This document shows, piece by piece, positions 32,794 through 40,413 of a DNA stretch of 64,000 bases (its first letter is position 1; each line of letters opens with the position of its first letter). The stretch comes from an uncultured Clostridia bacterium (GTDB lineage: Bacteria; Bacillota; Clostridia; TANB77; CAG-508), in NCBI GenBank assembly GCA_934162205.1, contig CAKPIA010000006.1, positions 1-64,000 of the forward strand, read 5' to 3'. The notes beneath the pieces were generated by a model. That model saw only the letters and a program-made list of their open reading frames with translations. It was not told the origin of the DNA and searched no databases. The translations under genes were made by a program, and so were the position numbers.

Positions 32794-34182
32794 ATGGAAT
32801 TATATGATGAAAGTGAATTACAAAAAAGTAAAAAAAACAATAAAATTACAAACATAATATTAATTATGATTATATTAATAATATTAATTATAATTGGGTT
32901 AGTTGTAGGAATAATGTTGTTAAAGGAAAACAAAATTATAGTAACAGTTGACGGGAAAAAGAGTGATGAATTATTGTCTATTATAGAATTTGATGATGAT
33001 AATTCAAAAATATATATTCCTATAAAAAAAGTTGCTCCATATTTAGGATATAATTGCTATAATGGAGATTATTCACAACCATCTGAAGATACAAGTAAAT
33101 GTTATGTTCAATCAGAAAATGAAGTTACGAATTTTTCATTAAATTCTGATACCATCTATAAAATGAAAGTTAATACTGATTCTAATTATGAAGCCATTCA
33201 GATAGACGAACCTGTAAAAGCTATAAATGGTGAATTATATACAACAATTGATGGATTAGAAAAAGCATTTAATATTAGTTGTTCTTATAAAGATAATAAA
33301 ATTGAAATTTATACAATTGATTTTTTAACTAGTTATTATTCGAGTGTTATAGTTAACTATGGATATACTAATATTGATGAAGATTTTAATAACAAGAAAA
33401 GTATTTTAGCAAATATGTTAGTTGTTAGAAATGATAATAAATACGGAGTTATAGATATAAACGGAAATGTTATTTTAGATGCAAAATATGATAATATACA
33501 ATATATCCAAAATACTTCTGACTTTTTAGTAAAGAGTAATAATAAAGTAGGAATAATATCAAAGGAAAAACAAACTAAAGTTAGTGTTTCATATGATAAT
33601 ATAGAATTAATGGATAATGATTCTAATTTGTATTTAATACAACAAAATAATAAGTATGGTGTTATAGATATAAATGGAAACATAAAAATACATCCTGAAT
33701 ATGATAAAATAGGAATAGATATAAATTCGTTTAAATATAACAATGTTAAAAATGGATATATATTAATTGATACCCTTATTCCTGTTCAAAAGGATAATTT
33801 ATGGGGATTGTTTGATAAAGCGGGAAATAAAATTGTTGATTTTAAATATAATAATTTAGGATATGTACAAAACTCATCTCAAAATATAAATAATTTATTA
33901 ATAGTACCAAATTATGATGTTATTGTTGTAGAAAAGGATGGAAAATATAATTTAATAACACTAAAGGGAAAAGAAGTTATAGGATCATTTGTAGATGGTA
34001 TATATACAACAATTGAAGGTGGAGAAACTAAATATTATATATCTTATAATGAGAAAACAATTGATTTATTACCACTTTTAAAACAATATAGTGCTAGTTC
34101 TAATAACAAAAGTACAGAAATAAATAATACTACAACTGATGATTATAATACCGTAACAAATAATACAGTTGTATCTGAATAA
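32794..34182 (+). CDS. Membrane-anchored WG-repeat protein
   Basis: 462 residues. An upstream in-frame ATG at 32749 lies inside tgt; ATG 32794 has TAGGAGG seven bases ahead. Residues 18-43 form a membrane anchor. Residues 50-185 resemble a copper-amine-oxidase N-like domain (IYIPIKKVAPYLGYN, ELYTTIDGLEKAF). From about 215 to 410 there are five WG-type repeats: YGVIDINGNVILDAKYDNI, VGIISKE, YGVIDINGNIKIHPEYDKI, WGLFDKAGNKIVDFKYNNL and YNLITLKGKEV. The Asn/Thr/Ser-rich end is probably disordered. It should display a beta-propeller-like binding domain outside the membrane; ligand unknown. Confidence 0.85.
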   Translation: MELYDESELQKSKKNNKITNIILIMIILIILIIIGLVVGIMLLKENKIIVTVDGKKSDELLSIIEFDDDNSKIYIPIKKVAPYLGYNCYNGDYSQPSEDTSKCYVQSENEVTNFSLNSDTIYKMKVNTDSNYEAIQIDEPVKAINGELYTTIDGLEKAFNISCSYKDNKIEIYTIDFLTSYYSSVIVNYGYTNIDEDFNNKKSILANMLVVRNDNKYGVIDINGNVILDAKYDNIQYIQNTSDFLVKSNNKVGIISKEKQTKVSVSYDNIELMDNDSNLYLIQQNNKYGVIDINGNIKIHPEYDKIGIDINSFKYNNVKNGYILIDTLIPVQKDNLWGLFDKAGNKIVDFKYNNLGYVQNSSQNINNLLIVPNYDVIVVEKDGKYNLITLKGKEVIGSFVDGIYTTIEGGETKYYISYNEKTIDLLPLLKQYSASSNNKSTEINNTTTDDYNTVTNNTVVSE

Positions 34183-34185
34183 AGT

Positions 34186-34228
34186 AAAAAGCAAAAAATG
34201 AGAGTTATCTACATTTTTTGCTTTTTTG
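34186..34228 (+). terminator. Rho-independent terminator
   Basis: A perfect 15-bp stem AAAAAGCAAAAAATG / CATTTTTTGCTTTTT with an 11-base loop and trailing T. Confidence 0.9.
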
Positions 34229-34230
34229 AC

Positions 34231-34259
34231 TAGACAAAATACAATTTTTGGAATAAAAT
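34231..34259 (+). promoter_or_regulatory. Possible promoter of the TPR gene
   Basis: TAGACA (34231-34236), a 17-base spacer and TAAAAT (34254-34259), 36 bases before the start. It begins five bases after the terminator stem. Confidence 0.5.
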
Positions 34260-34295
34260 ATTAATGTTAAATTTTATTAAGGAGTAATAGATAAA

Positions 34296-35540
34296 ATGTT
34301 ATTAGAACACATTATATTTACAATATTAGCTTTTGGATTATTTATTATTATTTTTATGAAAATGATTCAAAAAAATGATACAACATATGTTGCAATATTA
34401 TTATTAGAAGCTATAGGAATAGCAATAATGTCAGTTGAAATGATATTTGATATTACACTAAATATGTTTCTAAAAATAGTAACATATATATTAGCTATAA
34501 TATTACCAGTAACAATTGTAATAATGGAAAAGAAAAATAAAAGCTTACTAGAGTTTGTTAGCATTGTTAAAACTAAAATATGTTTAATGTTTGAAGATAA
34601 TAAAAATGCTAAAAATATATTAATAAAACTAGTTACAAAATATCCTAACAGTTATGAGGGACATAAATTACTTGCAGAAATATATGAAAAAGAAGGCGGA
34701 ATGAGAAAAGCTATTGATGAATATGTACAAGTAATAGATATAAATAAAAAGGATTATGATTCTTATTACAAAATAGCAAATCTTTTAAATGATTTAGATA
34801 AAAAAGATGAAGCATCAGAAATGTTAAGTAGTTTATTATCTAAAAAACCAGAACATCTACAGGCATCACTATTATTAGGAGACATACTAATAGATAAAGG
34901 TGATTATAAAGAAGCTTTAAATATATATAATGAAGCATTAAAATTTGATCCAACTAATTTTGAACTTAATTATAGTTTAGGAATTGCATATACAATGTTA
35001 AATGATTTTCAAAATGCTAGAATGTATTATGAAAAAGCAGCAGAATTAAATTCTTTATTATATAATTCAAAATATAGTTTGGCCGAAATTGCTTTAATAT
35101 ATAAAGAATTAGAAGAAGCAGAAAAAAGATTTATGGAAGTTTTGGAAGATGAAGAGCTTCAAGCAGATGCATACTTTGAATTAGCTAAAATTAATATGAT
35201 AAAAGGTGAAAAAGATAAAGCTATTAACTATGCCAATATAGCAATAGAAAGTGATCCTAAAAAGATCGTAGAAAAAATCAAAAAAGATCCAATTTTTATT
35301 CCTATTTTAGCAAAAATTTCAATGCCTATAACTTTTGAAGTAGAAGAAAGTGAAGAAGATAAAAAGAAAAAATCAAAATTAACTAAAAAAGAATTAAAGG
35401 CAAAAGAGCAATTAGAAAAAATGTCTGAAATAACTAGAAAATTGAGTTATAGTGATATTAATTTACTTAAAAAAACTGAAGACAGAAAATATGAAATTAA
35501 ATTTAAACAAAATGATATTCAAAAGGAAAGAGAAGAATAA
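34296..35540 (+). CDS. Membrane protein with cytoplasmic TPR repeats
   Basis: 414 residues. Three hydrophobic helices at the N-terminus (about 4-22, 28-48 and 55-76). From about 100 to 330 there are repeated 34-residue TPR units: PNSYEGHKLLAEIYEKEGG, DYDSYYKIANLLNDL, PEHLQASLLLGDILIDKGD, PTNFELNYSLGIAYTMLND and AYFELAKINMIKGE. The last 80 residues are highly charged and probably disordered. A scaffold or assembly role at the membrane is typical of such proteins, but no partner can be named. It is followed 64 bases later by dpaA. Confidence 0.85.
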   Translation: MLLEHIIFTILAFGLFIIIFMKMIQKNDTTYVAILLLEAIGIAIMSVEMIFDITLNMFLKIVTYILAIILPVTIVIMEKKNKSLLEFVSIVKTKICLMFEDNKNAKNILIKLVTKYPNSYEGHKLLAEIYEKEGGMRKAIDEYVQVIDINKKDYDSYYKIANLLNDLDKKDEASEMLSSLLSKKPEHLQASLLLGDILIDKGDYKEALNIYNEALKFDPTNFELNYSLGIAYTMLNDFQNARMYYEKAAELNSLLYNSKYSLAEIALIYKELEEAEKRFMEVLEDEELQADAYFELAKINMIKGEKDKAINYANIAIESDPKKIVEKIKKDPIFIPILAKISMPITFEVEESEEDKKKKSKLTKKELKAKEQLEKMSEITRKLSYSDINLLKKTEDRKYEIKFKQNDIQKEREE

Positions 35541-35604
35541 ACTTTATTCATAAAATTCAAGAATTTTAATATACTTTAATAAATAGTTAGAAAGGATGAA
35601 TTTT

Positions 35605-36468
35605 ATGAAAGTTGATAAAATTTCGGTTATAGGTGGAGATTCAAGAATAATTAAACTAGTAGAAATGTTGGCAGATGACGATATAAAAATAAAGCTTTAT
35701 GGATTAGAAAAAGCAGAAGAATTAAAAAATATAAAAAATGTATCTTTTTGTAATAGCATAGATGAAGCAATAAATGATACTAATATTATTATTGGGCCTA
35801 TACCATTTTCAAAAGATAATATAAAAATAAATACACCTTTTAGTAATAATGAAATAACAATTAAAAATTTAACAGAACAATTAAAAGGAAAAACTTTTAT
35901 AGTAGGTTCGGTAAAAGATGAACATGTAAAAAATTTTGAAAACAACAATATAAAAATTATTGATGTAATGAAAAATGAAGAATTAGTTATTTTAAATACT
36001 ATTGCAACTGCAGAAGGAACTATAAAAGAAGTTATTGCAAATACAGATATTATACTTCATAAAAGTAATTTGCTTATATTAGGATTTGGAAGAGTTGCCA
36101 AAACATTAGCACATAAATTTTCTGCTTTAGATGTAAATGTTACATGTGCTGCGAGAAAAAAAGAAGATCTAGCTTGGATTGACACATATGGCTATAGTAG
36201 TACAAATATAAATCTTTTAGGCAAAAACTTAAAGGATTATGATATAATAATAAATACAGTTCCACATCTTATTTTAGATAAAGAAAGATTAACGTATATA
36301 AAAAAAGATTGTTTACTTATGGATGTATCTTCAAAACCAGGAGGAATTGATGAAGAATATGCTAATAACAATGGATTAAATATGAAATGGGCATTAGCAT
36401 TACCAGGAAAAGTAGCACCAAAGACTACTGCAAAATTTATAAAAAAAGTAATATATGAATTATTATAA
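35605..36468 (+). CDS. dpaA: Dipicolinate synthase subunit A
   Basis: 287 residues. The ATG at 35596 overlaps the AAAGGA ribosome site, so ATG 35605 is chosen. N-terminal VDKISVIGGDSRIIKLVEML and the central NAD(P)-binding LLILGFGRVAKTLAHKFSAL, with VTCAARKKEDLAWI, GYSSTNINLLGK, NTVPHLIL, MDVSSKPGGID and ALALPGKVAPKTTAKFI, match SpoVFA/DpaA. With DpaB it oxidises the lysine-pathway intermediate to dipicolinate in the mother cell during sporulation. The usual partner dpaB does not follow; uppP does, 26 bases later. No clear sporulation sigma-factor promoter could be picked out in the 64-base gap. Confidence 0.92.
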   Translation: MKVDKISVIGGDSRIIKLVEMLADDDIKIKLYGLEKAEELKNIKNVSFCNSIDEAINDTNIIIGPIPFSKDNIKINTPFSNNEITIKNLTEQLKGKTFIVGSVKDEHVKNFENNNIKIIDVMKNEELVILNTIATAEGTIKEVIANTDIILHKSNLLILGFGRVAKTLAHKFSALDVNVTCAARKKEDLAWIDTYGYSSTNINLLGKNLKDYDIIINTVPHLILDKERLTYIKKDCLLMDVSSKPGGIDEEYANNNGLNMKWALALPGKVAPKTTAKFIKKVIYELL

Positions 36469-36494
36469 AAATAAACAATATGGAGGAAAAAAGA

Positions 36495-37304
36495 ATGGAA
36501 ACAATAACAGTTTTTCAAGCGATTATTTTAGGAATAGTACAAGGATTAACGGAATTATTACCAGTTTCAAGTTCAGCACATTTAAACTTAATTCCATGGA
36601 TATTTGGATGGAGTATGCCAGATAGTTTTGATGTAGCTTTACATTTAGGAACGCTACTTGCAATAACAGTATTCTTTTTTAAAGATTGGATAAATCTAAT
36701 AAAAGGTGGTTATAAACAAGTAGTAAAAAAAGAAAAAAGTACAGAAGGAAAAATATTTTGGTACATAATTATAGCTACAATACCAACAGGAATATTAAGC
36801 TTAGTATTAGACAAATTTTCTGGATACATATGTGATAAATTTGGAATAGAAATGTTATTAATTGCTATTGCATTAATTGTAATGGGAATTATATTATATG
36901 TTGTAGATAAAAAATCAGAATCAAAAATAGCATATAAAGACATTACTTTTAAACAATCACTTTTAATTGCGTTATCGCAAGCAATTGCTGCAGCTTTCCC
37001 AGGTGTTTCACGTTCTGGAATAACAATGACTGTTGCAAGGGCTTTAAAAATAGATAGAGAAAGTGCTGCTAAATATTCATTTTTATTATCTACACCTATA
37101 ATAGCAGCGGCAGTATTATTTAGTATAACAGACTTTCAATTTACACTTGCATTTTTCTTAGGAGTACTTGCAAGCTTTGTGGTAGGAATGTTTGTTATAA
37201 AGTTCTTGCTAGAATATTTAAAAAAGGGAAGTTTCAAAGTATTTGCGATATATAGAATAATTTTAGGAATAATAATTATAAGTTTATTTTTTATAAGAAT
37301 GTAA
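36495..37304 (+). CDS. uppP: Undecaprenyl-diphosphatase UppP (BacA)
   Basis: 269 residues. An ATG at 36480 contains the GGAGG ribosome site, so ATG 36495 is the start. Eight or so membrane helices. Both active-site motifs are present: ELLPVSSSAHL near the N-terminus and AAAFPGVSRSGITMTVA in the second half. It dephosphorylates undecaprenyl diphosphate to recycle the lipid carrier for peptidoglycan and surface polymers and gives bacitracin tolerance. It ends with a terminator. Confidence 0.96.
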   Translation: METITVFQAIILGIVQGLTELLPVSSSAHLNLIPWIFGWSMPDSFDVALHLGTLLAITVFFFKDWINLIKGGYKQVVKKEKSTEGKIFWYIIIATIPTGILSLVLDKFSGYICDKFGIEMLLIAIALIVMGIILYVVDKKSESKIAYKDITFKQSLLIALSQAIAAAFPGVSRSGITMTVARALKIDRESAAKYSFLLSTPIIAAAVLFSITDFQFTLAFFLGVLASFVVGMFVIKFLLEYLKKGSFKVFAIYRIILGIIIISLFFIRM

Positions 37305-37309
37305 ATTTT

Positions 37310-37337
37310 AAAAAGGGCTATTAAATAGTCCTTTTTG
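37310..37337 (+). terminator. Rho-independent terminator after uppP
   Basis: An 11-bp stem AAAAAGGGCTA / TAGTCCTTTTT (one G-T) with a 5-base loop; the T tract is part of the stem. Confidence 0.75.
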
Positions 37338-37364
37338 TGGTATTAGTAAACTTTTTAAAAATAC

Positions 37365-37392
37365 TTGACTAATACGTGTATATGACTATAAA
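37365..37392 (+). promoter_or_regulatory. prmC-whiA-hemW promoter
   Basis: TTGACT (37365-37370), a 16-base spacer and TATAAA (37387-37392), 34 bases ahead of prmC. Confidence 0.6.
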
Positions 37393-37425
37393 ATATAATT
37401 ATAAAATGTAAAAGGATGTGGTAAT

Positions 37426-38268
37426 ATGACGATAAAAGAAGCTTTAAATAAAGGAACATTTATGTTGAAAAATAACAATATTGAAACACCAAAATTAAAA
37501 GCAAGATTATTATTGCAATTTACATTAAATAAAACAAGAGAGTACTTAATTATTTATGATAATGAAAGTATTTCCCAAGACAAAGAAGTACTGTATTTTA
37601 AATATATAGATAAATTAATACAAGGTATTCCATTGCAATATATTACAAATACACAAGAATTTATGAAAATGTCTTTTTTTGTAAATGATAATGTATTAAT
37701 TCCGCAACCTGATACAGAAATACTTGTAGAAGAAACAATAAAAATAGCAAGAAATATTAAAAAGCCAACTATATTAGATTTGTGTACTGGTAGTGGTGCT
37801 ATTGCTGTTTCATTAAAAAAATATTTGCAAGATAGTATTGTTTATGCTTCTGATATAAGCCCAAAAGCATTAGAAGTTGCTAAAAGAAATGCAAAAAATA
37901 ATAATGTGGAAGTTAATTTTTTTGAATCAGATTTGTTTGAAAATTTACCAAATATAAAATTTGATATTATTGTTTCAAATCCACCATATATAAAAAAAGA
38001 TGTAATTAAAACTTTAGATAAAGAAGTTCAAAATGAACCCAAATTAGCTTTAGATGGAGGAATAGATGGACTAGATTTTTATAGAAAAATTGTAAATGAT
38101 GGATATCATTATTTAAAATATAATAGTTATTTGTGTTTGGAAATAGGTTATAACCAAAAAGAAGAAGTAATGGAAATAATAAAAAATGAAAGAAAGTATA
38201 TAAATACATATTGTTTAAAAGATTTATATGATAATAATAGAGTAATAGTAACAAAAGTAGGTGATTAA
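37426..38268 (+). CDS. prmC: Release factor glutamine methyltransferase
   Basis: 280 residues. N-terminal helical substrate domain, then the linker GIPLQYITNTQEFM and VNDNVLIPQPDTEILVEE, the SAM-binding DLCTGSGAIAVSL and the catalytic SNPPYI, which binds the glutamine side chain. It methylates the GGQ glutamine of release factors RF1 and RF2. The usual partner prfA is not adjacent. whiA starts one base after its stop codon, indicating translational coupling. Confidence 0.96.
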   Translation: MTIKEALNKGTFMLKNNNIETPKLKARLLLQFTLNKTREYLIIYDNESISQDKEVLYFKYIDKLIQGIPLQYITNTQEFMKMSFFVNDNVLIPQPDTEILVEETIKIARNIKKPTILDLCTGSGAIAVSLKKYLQDSIVYASDISPKALEVAKRNAKNNNVEVNFFESDLFENLPNIKFDIIVSNPPYIKKDVIKTLDKEVQNEPKLALDGGIDGLDFYRKIVNDGYHYLKYNSYLCLEIGYNQKEEVMEIIKNERKYINTYCLKDLYDNNRVIVTKVGD

Positions 38269-38269
38269 T

Positions 38270-39157
38270 ATGTCATTTTCTTCTGAAACAAAAGAAGAAT
38301 TAAGCAAAATAAATAATTTAGTTAATAAAGAAGCTGTTAAATATGAGTTAATTGGCTATTTATTAAGCGTTAATACAATTATAAATACTAAAAGTGTGAA
38401 ATACTCTACTAGTAGTGAGTATAACATAAATAGATTTTCAAAATTGCTAAATAATATTAATATATTGGATTATAAAATATATTTACAAGGCAAAATATAT
38501 TTTATTACATTAAGTAAGAATAAATTAAAAGATATCGTAGAAATAAATGATGATGAAATTATAATTAATCAAAGTATTGATAATGAAGAAAATATAAGAG
38601 CATTAGTAAGAGGAATATTTTTAGGATCAGGTTCAATTAATAATCCAGAAAATAAATATCATTTGGAAATAAATCTATCTAATGTTGAATATGCAAATAA
38701 TATAAAGAATTTAATGGAAAAATACGATATATGTTTAAAAATACTAGAAAAAGAAAAAAATTATTCTTTATACATAAAAGAAGGAGAAGAAATATCTAAG
38801 TTTTTAGCTTTTATTGGAGCAAATAAAGCTGTGCTTAAATTTGAAGGGATACGAGTTCAAAGAGAAATGAATAACAAAATAAACAGAATAGTAAATTGCG
38901 AAACAGCCAATTTAAATAAAACAATAAATGCGTCTGTAAATCAAGTTGAAGCTATAAGATATTTACAAAAAATAAATAAATTTGAAAAATTAGATGATAA
39001 TTTAAAAGAAATTGCATTGATTAGACTTGAGAATCCTAATATGCCCTTATCAGAATTAGGTAATTTATTAAAAGAACCTATAGGAAAATCTGGTGTGAAT
39101 TATAGATTAAAAAGAATAATGCAAATAGCAGAAGATTTAAAAGGTGAAAATATATGA
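38270..39157 (+). CDS. whiA: WhiA-family DNA-binding protein
   Basis: 295 residues. The GTG at 38261 is within AGGTGATT; ATG 38270 gives the family N-terminus MSFSSETKEELSK. N-terminal LAGLIDADG-like domain (ALVRGIFLGSGSINNPENKYH and HLEINLSN) and C-terminal helix-turn-helix (RLENPNMPLSELGNLL with SGVNYRLKRIMQIA). The LAGLIDADG acidic residues are replaced, as in other WhiA proteins, so it is not a nuclease. It is known as a sporulation regulator in Streptomyces and as a division-related factor in Bacillus. In most Firmicutes it follows rapZ and yvcK; here it is between prmC and hemW. Confidence 0.93.
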   Translation: MSFSSETKEELSKINNLVNKEAVKYELIGYLLSVNTIINTKSVKYSTSSEYNINRFSKLLNNINILDYKIYLQGKIYFITLSKNKLKDIVEINDDEIIINQSIDNEENIRALVRGIFLGSGSINNPENKYHLEINLSNVEYANNIKNLMEKYDICLKILEKEKNYSLYIKEGEEISKFLAFIGANKAVLKFEGIRVQREMNNKINRIVNCETANLNKTINASVNQVEAIRYLQKINKFEKLDDNLKEIALIRLENPNMPLSELGNLLKEPIGKSGVNYRLKRIMQIAEDLKGENI

Positions 39158-40305
39158 AAAAAGAAGAATTAGGAATATATATACATATTCCTTTTTGCAA
39201 GAAAAAATGTTATTATTGTGATTTTATATCTTATTGTAATAAAAGTGAATTTGTTGATGATTATATAAAATGTTTAAAAAACGAGATAATTAATTTTGCT
39301 CAAAGGCATAAAGATATACATGATATTACAACGATATATATTGGAGGAGGTACGCCTTCTTTTATTGAAGAAAAACATATAAAAGATATTATAGACACAA
39401 TAGATGAAAATTTAGTAAAAATAAAAGATATTAAAGAAATAACCATAGAGGTTAATCCAGGTACTATAACAAAGCAAAAATTAGAACAATATAAATCAAG
39501 TGGAATAAATAGAATAAGTATAGGGCTTCAAAGTACAAATAATAAGCTTTTAGAAGAGATAGGAAGAATACATAATTTTGATGAGTTTTTAGAAACTTAT
39601 AATATGGCAAGAAAAGTAGGATTTAAAAATATAAATGTTGATTTAATGCTAGGTTTACCAAATCAAACAATAAATGATTTAAGTGATAGTATTAATGAAA
39701 TTATTAAATTAAATCCAGAACATATATCAATTTATTCATTAATTTTAGAAGAAAATACAGTGCTATATAATTTGGTAGAAGAAGGAAAATTAACACTCCC
39801 AACTGATGAATTAGAAAGAAATATGTATTGGTATGTAAAAAATAAATTAGAGTTAAACAATTATAATCATTACGAAATATCTAATTTTGCTAAGGAAGGA
39901 TATGAGTCAAAACACAATTGTAATTGTTGGGAACAAAAACAATATGTTGGCTTTGGTACATCTGCACATTCATATTTAAAAGATAAAAGATTTTCAAATA
40001 CAGAAAATTTAGAACAATATATTAACAATATTGAGAATAATAATATACAAAAAAATTATATAATACATGAAAATCAAGATATTGAAGATAAGAAAAAAGA
40101 ATATATGCTATTAGGATTAAGAAAAGTAGAAGGGGTAAGTATACAAAAATTCAAAAATAAATTTAAAGATAACCCTATATATTTATTTAGAAATGAATTA
40201 CAAAAATTAATAGAAGAGGGCTTGTTAGAAATAGATGGAGATAACATTCGATTAACAAATAAAGGGTTAGATTTAGCAAATATTGTTTGGGAAGAATTTG
40301 TATAA
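39154..40305 (+). CDS. hemW: HemW-like radical SAM protein
   Basis: 383 residues; overlaps whiA by four bases (ATGA). Radical SAM site HIPFCKKKCYYCDF (CxxxCxxC), then YIGGGTPS, EVNPGTI, RISIGLQS, VDLMLGLPNQT and GFGTSAHSY. The missing fourth Cys of true HemN and the C-terminal HemN-like domain identify HemW, a heme chaperone, rather than coproporphyrinogen dehydrogenase. Last gene of prmC-whiA-hemW, followed by a strong terminator. Confidence 0.94.
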   Translation: MKKEELGIYIHIPFCKKKCYYCDFISYCNKSEFVDDYIKCLKNEIINFAQRHKDIHDITTIYIGGGTPSFIEEKHIKDIIDTIDENLVKIKDIKEITIEVNPGTITKQKLEQYKSSGINRISIGLQSTNNKLLEEIGRIHNFDEFLETYNMARKVGFKNINVDLMLGLPNQTINDLSDSINEIIKLNPEHISIYSLILEENTVLYNLVEEGKLTLPTDELERNMYWYVKNKLELNNYNHYEISNFAKEGYESKHNCNCWEQKQYVGFGTSAHSYLKDKRFSNTENLEQYINNIENNNIQKNYIIHENQDIEDKKKEYMLLGLRKVEGVSIQKFKNKFKDNPIYLFRNELQKLIEEGLLEIDGDNIRLTNKGLDLANIVWEEFV

Positions 40306-40335
40306 TATTACATAAATGTTACAAATTATACTTTT

Positions 40336-40374
40336 TAGTTACAATTTTTTATTTTAATTGTAACTATTTTTTTG
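40336..40374 (+). terminator. Rho-independent terminator after hemW
   Basis: A perfect 11-bp stem TAGTTACAATT / AATTGTAACTA, 9-base loop and seven T. Its descending arm holds TTGTAA, a candidate -35 box. Confidence 0.92.
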
Positions 40375-40386
40375 TTATGATAAAAT
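40358..40386 (+). promoter_or_regulatory. Promoter of the C1-peptidase-like gene, inside the terminator
   Basis: TTGTAA (40358-40363, 3' arm of the terminator), a 17-base spacer and TAAAAT (40381-40386), 27 bases before the start codon. Confidence 0.6.
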
Positions 40387-40413
40387 TTAAATGTATATAA
40401 AAGGAGGATTCAA

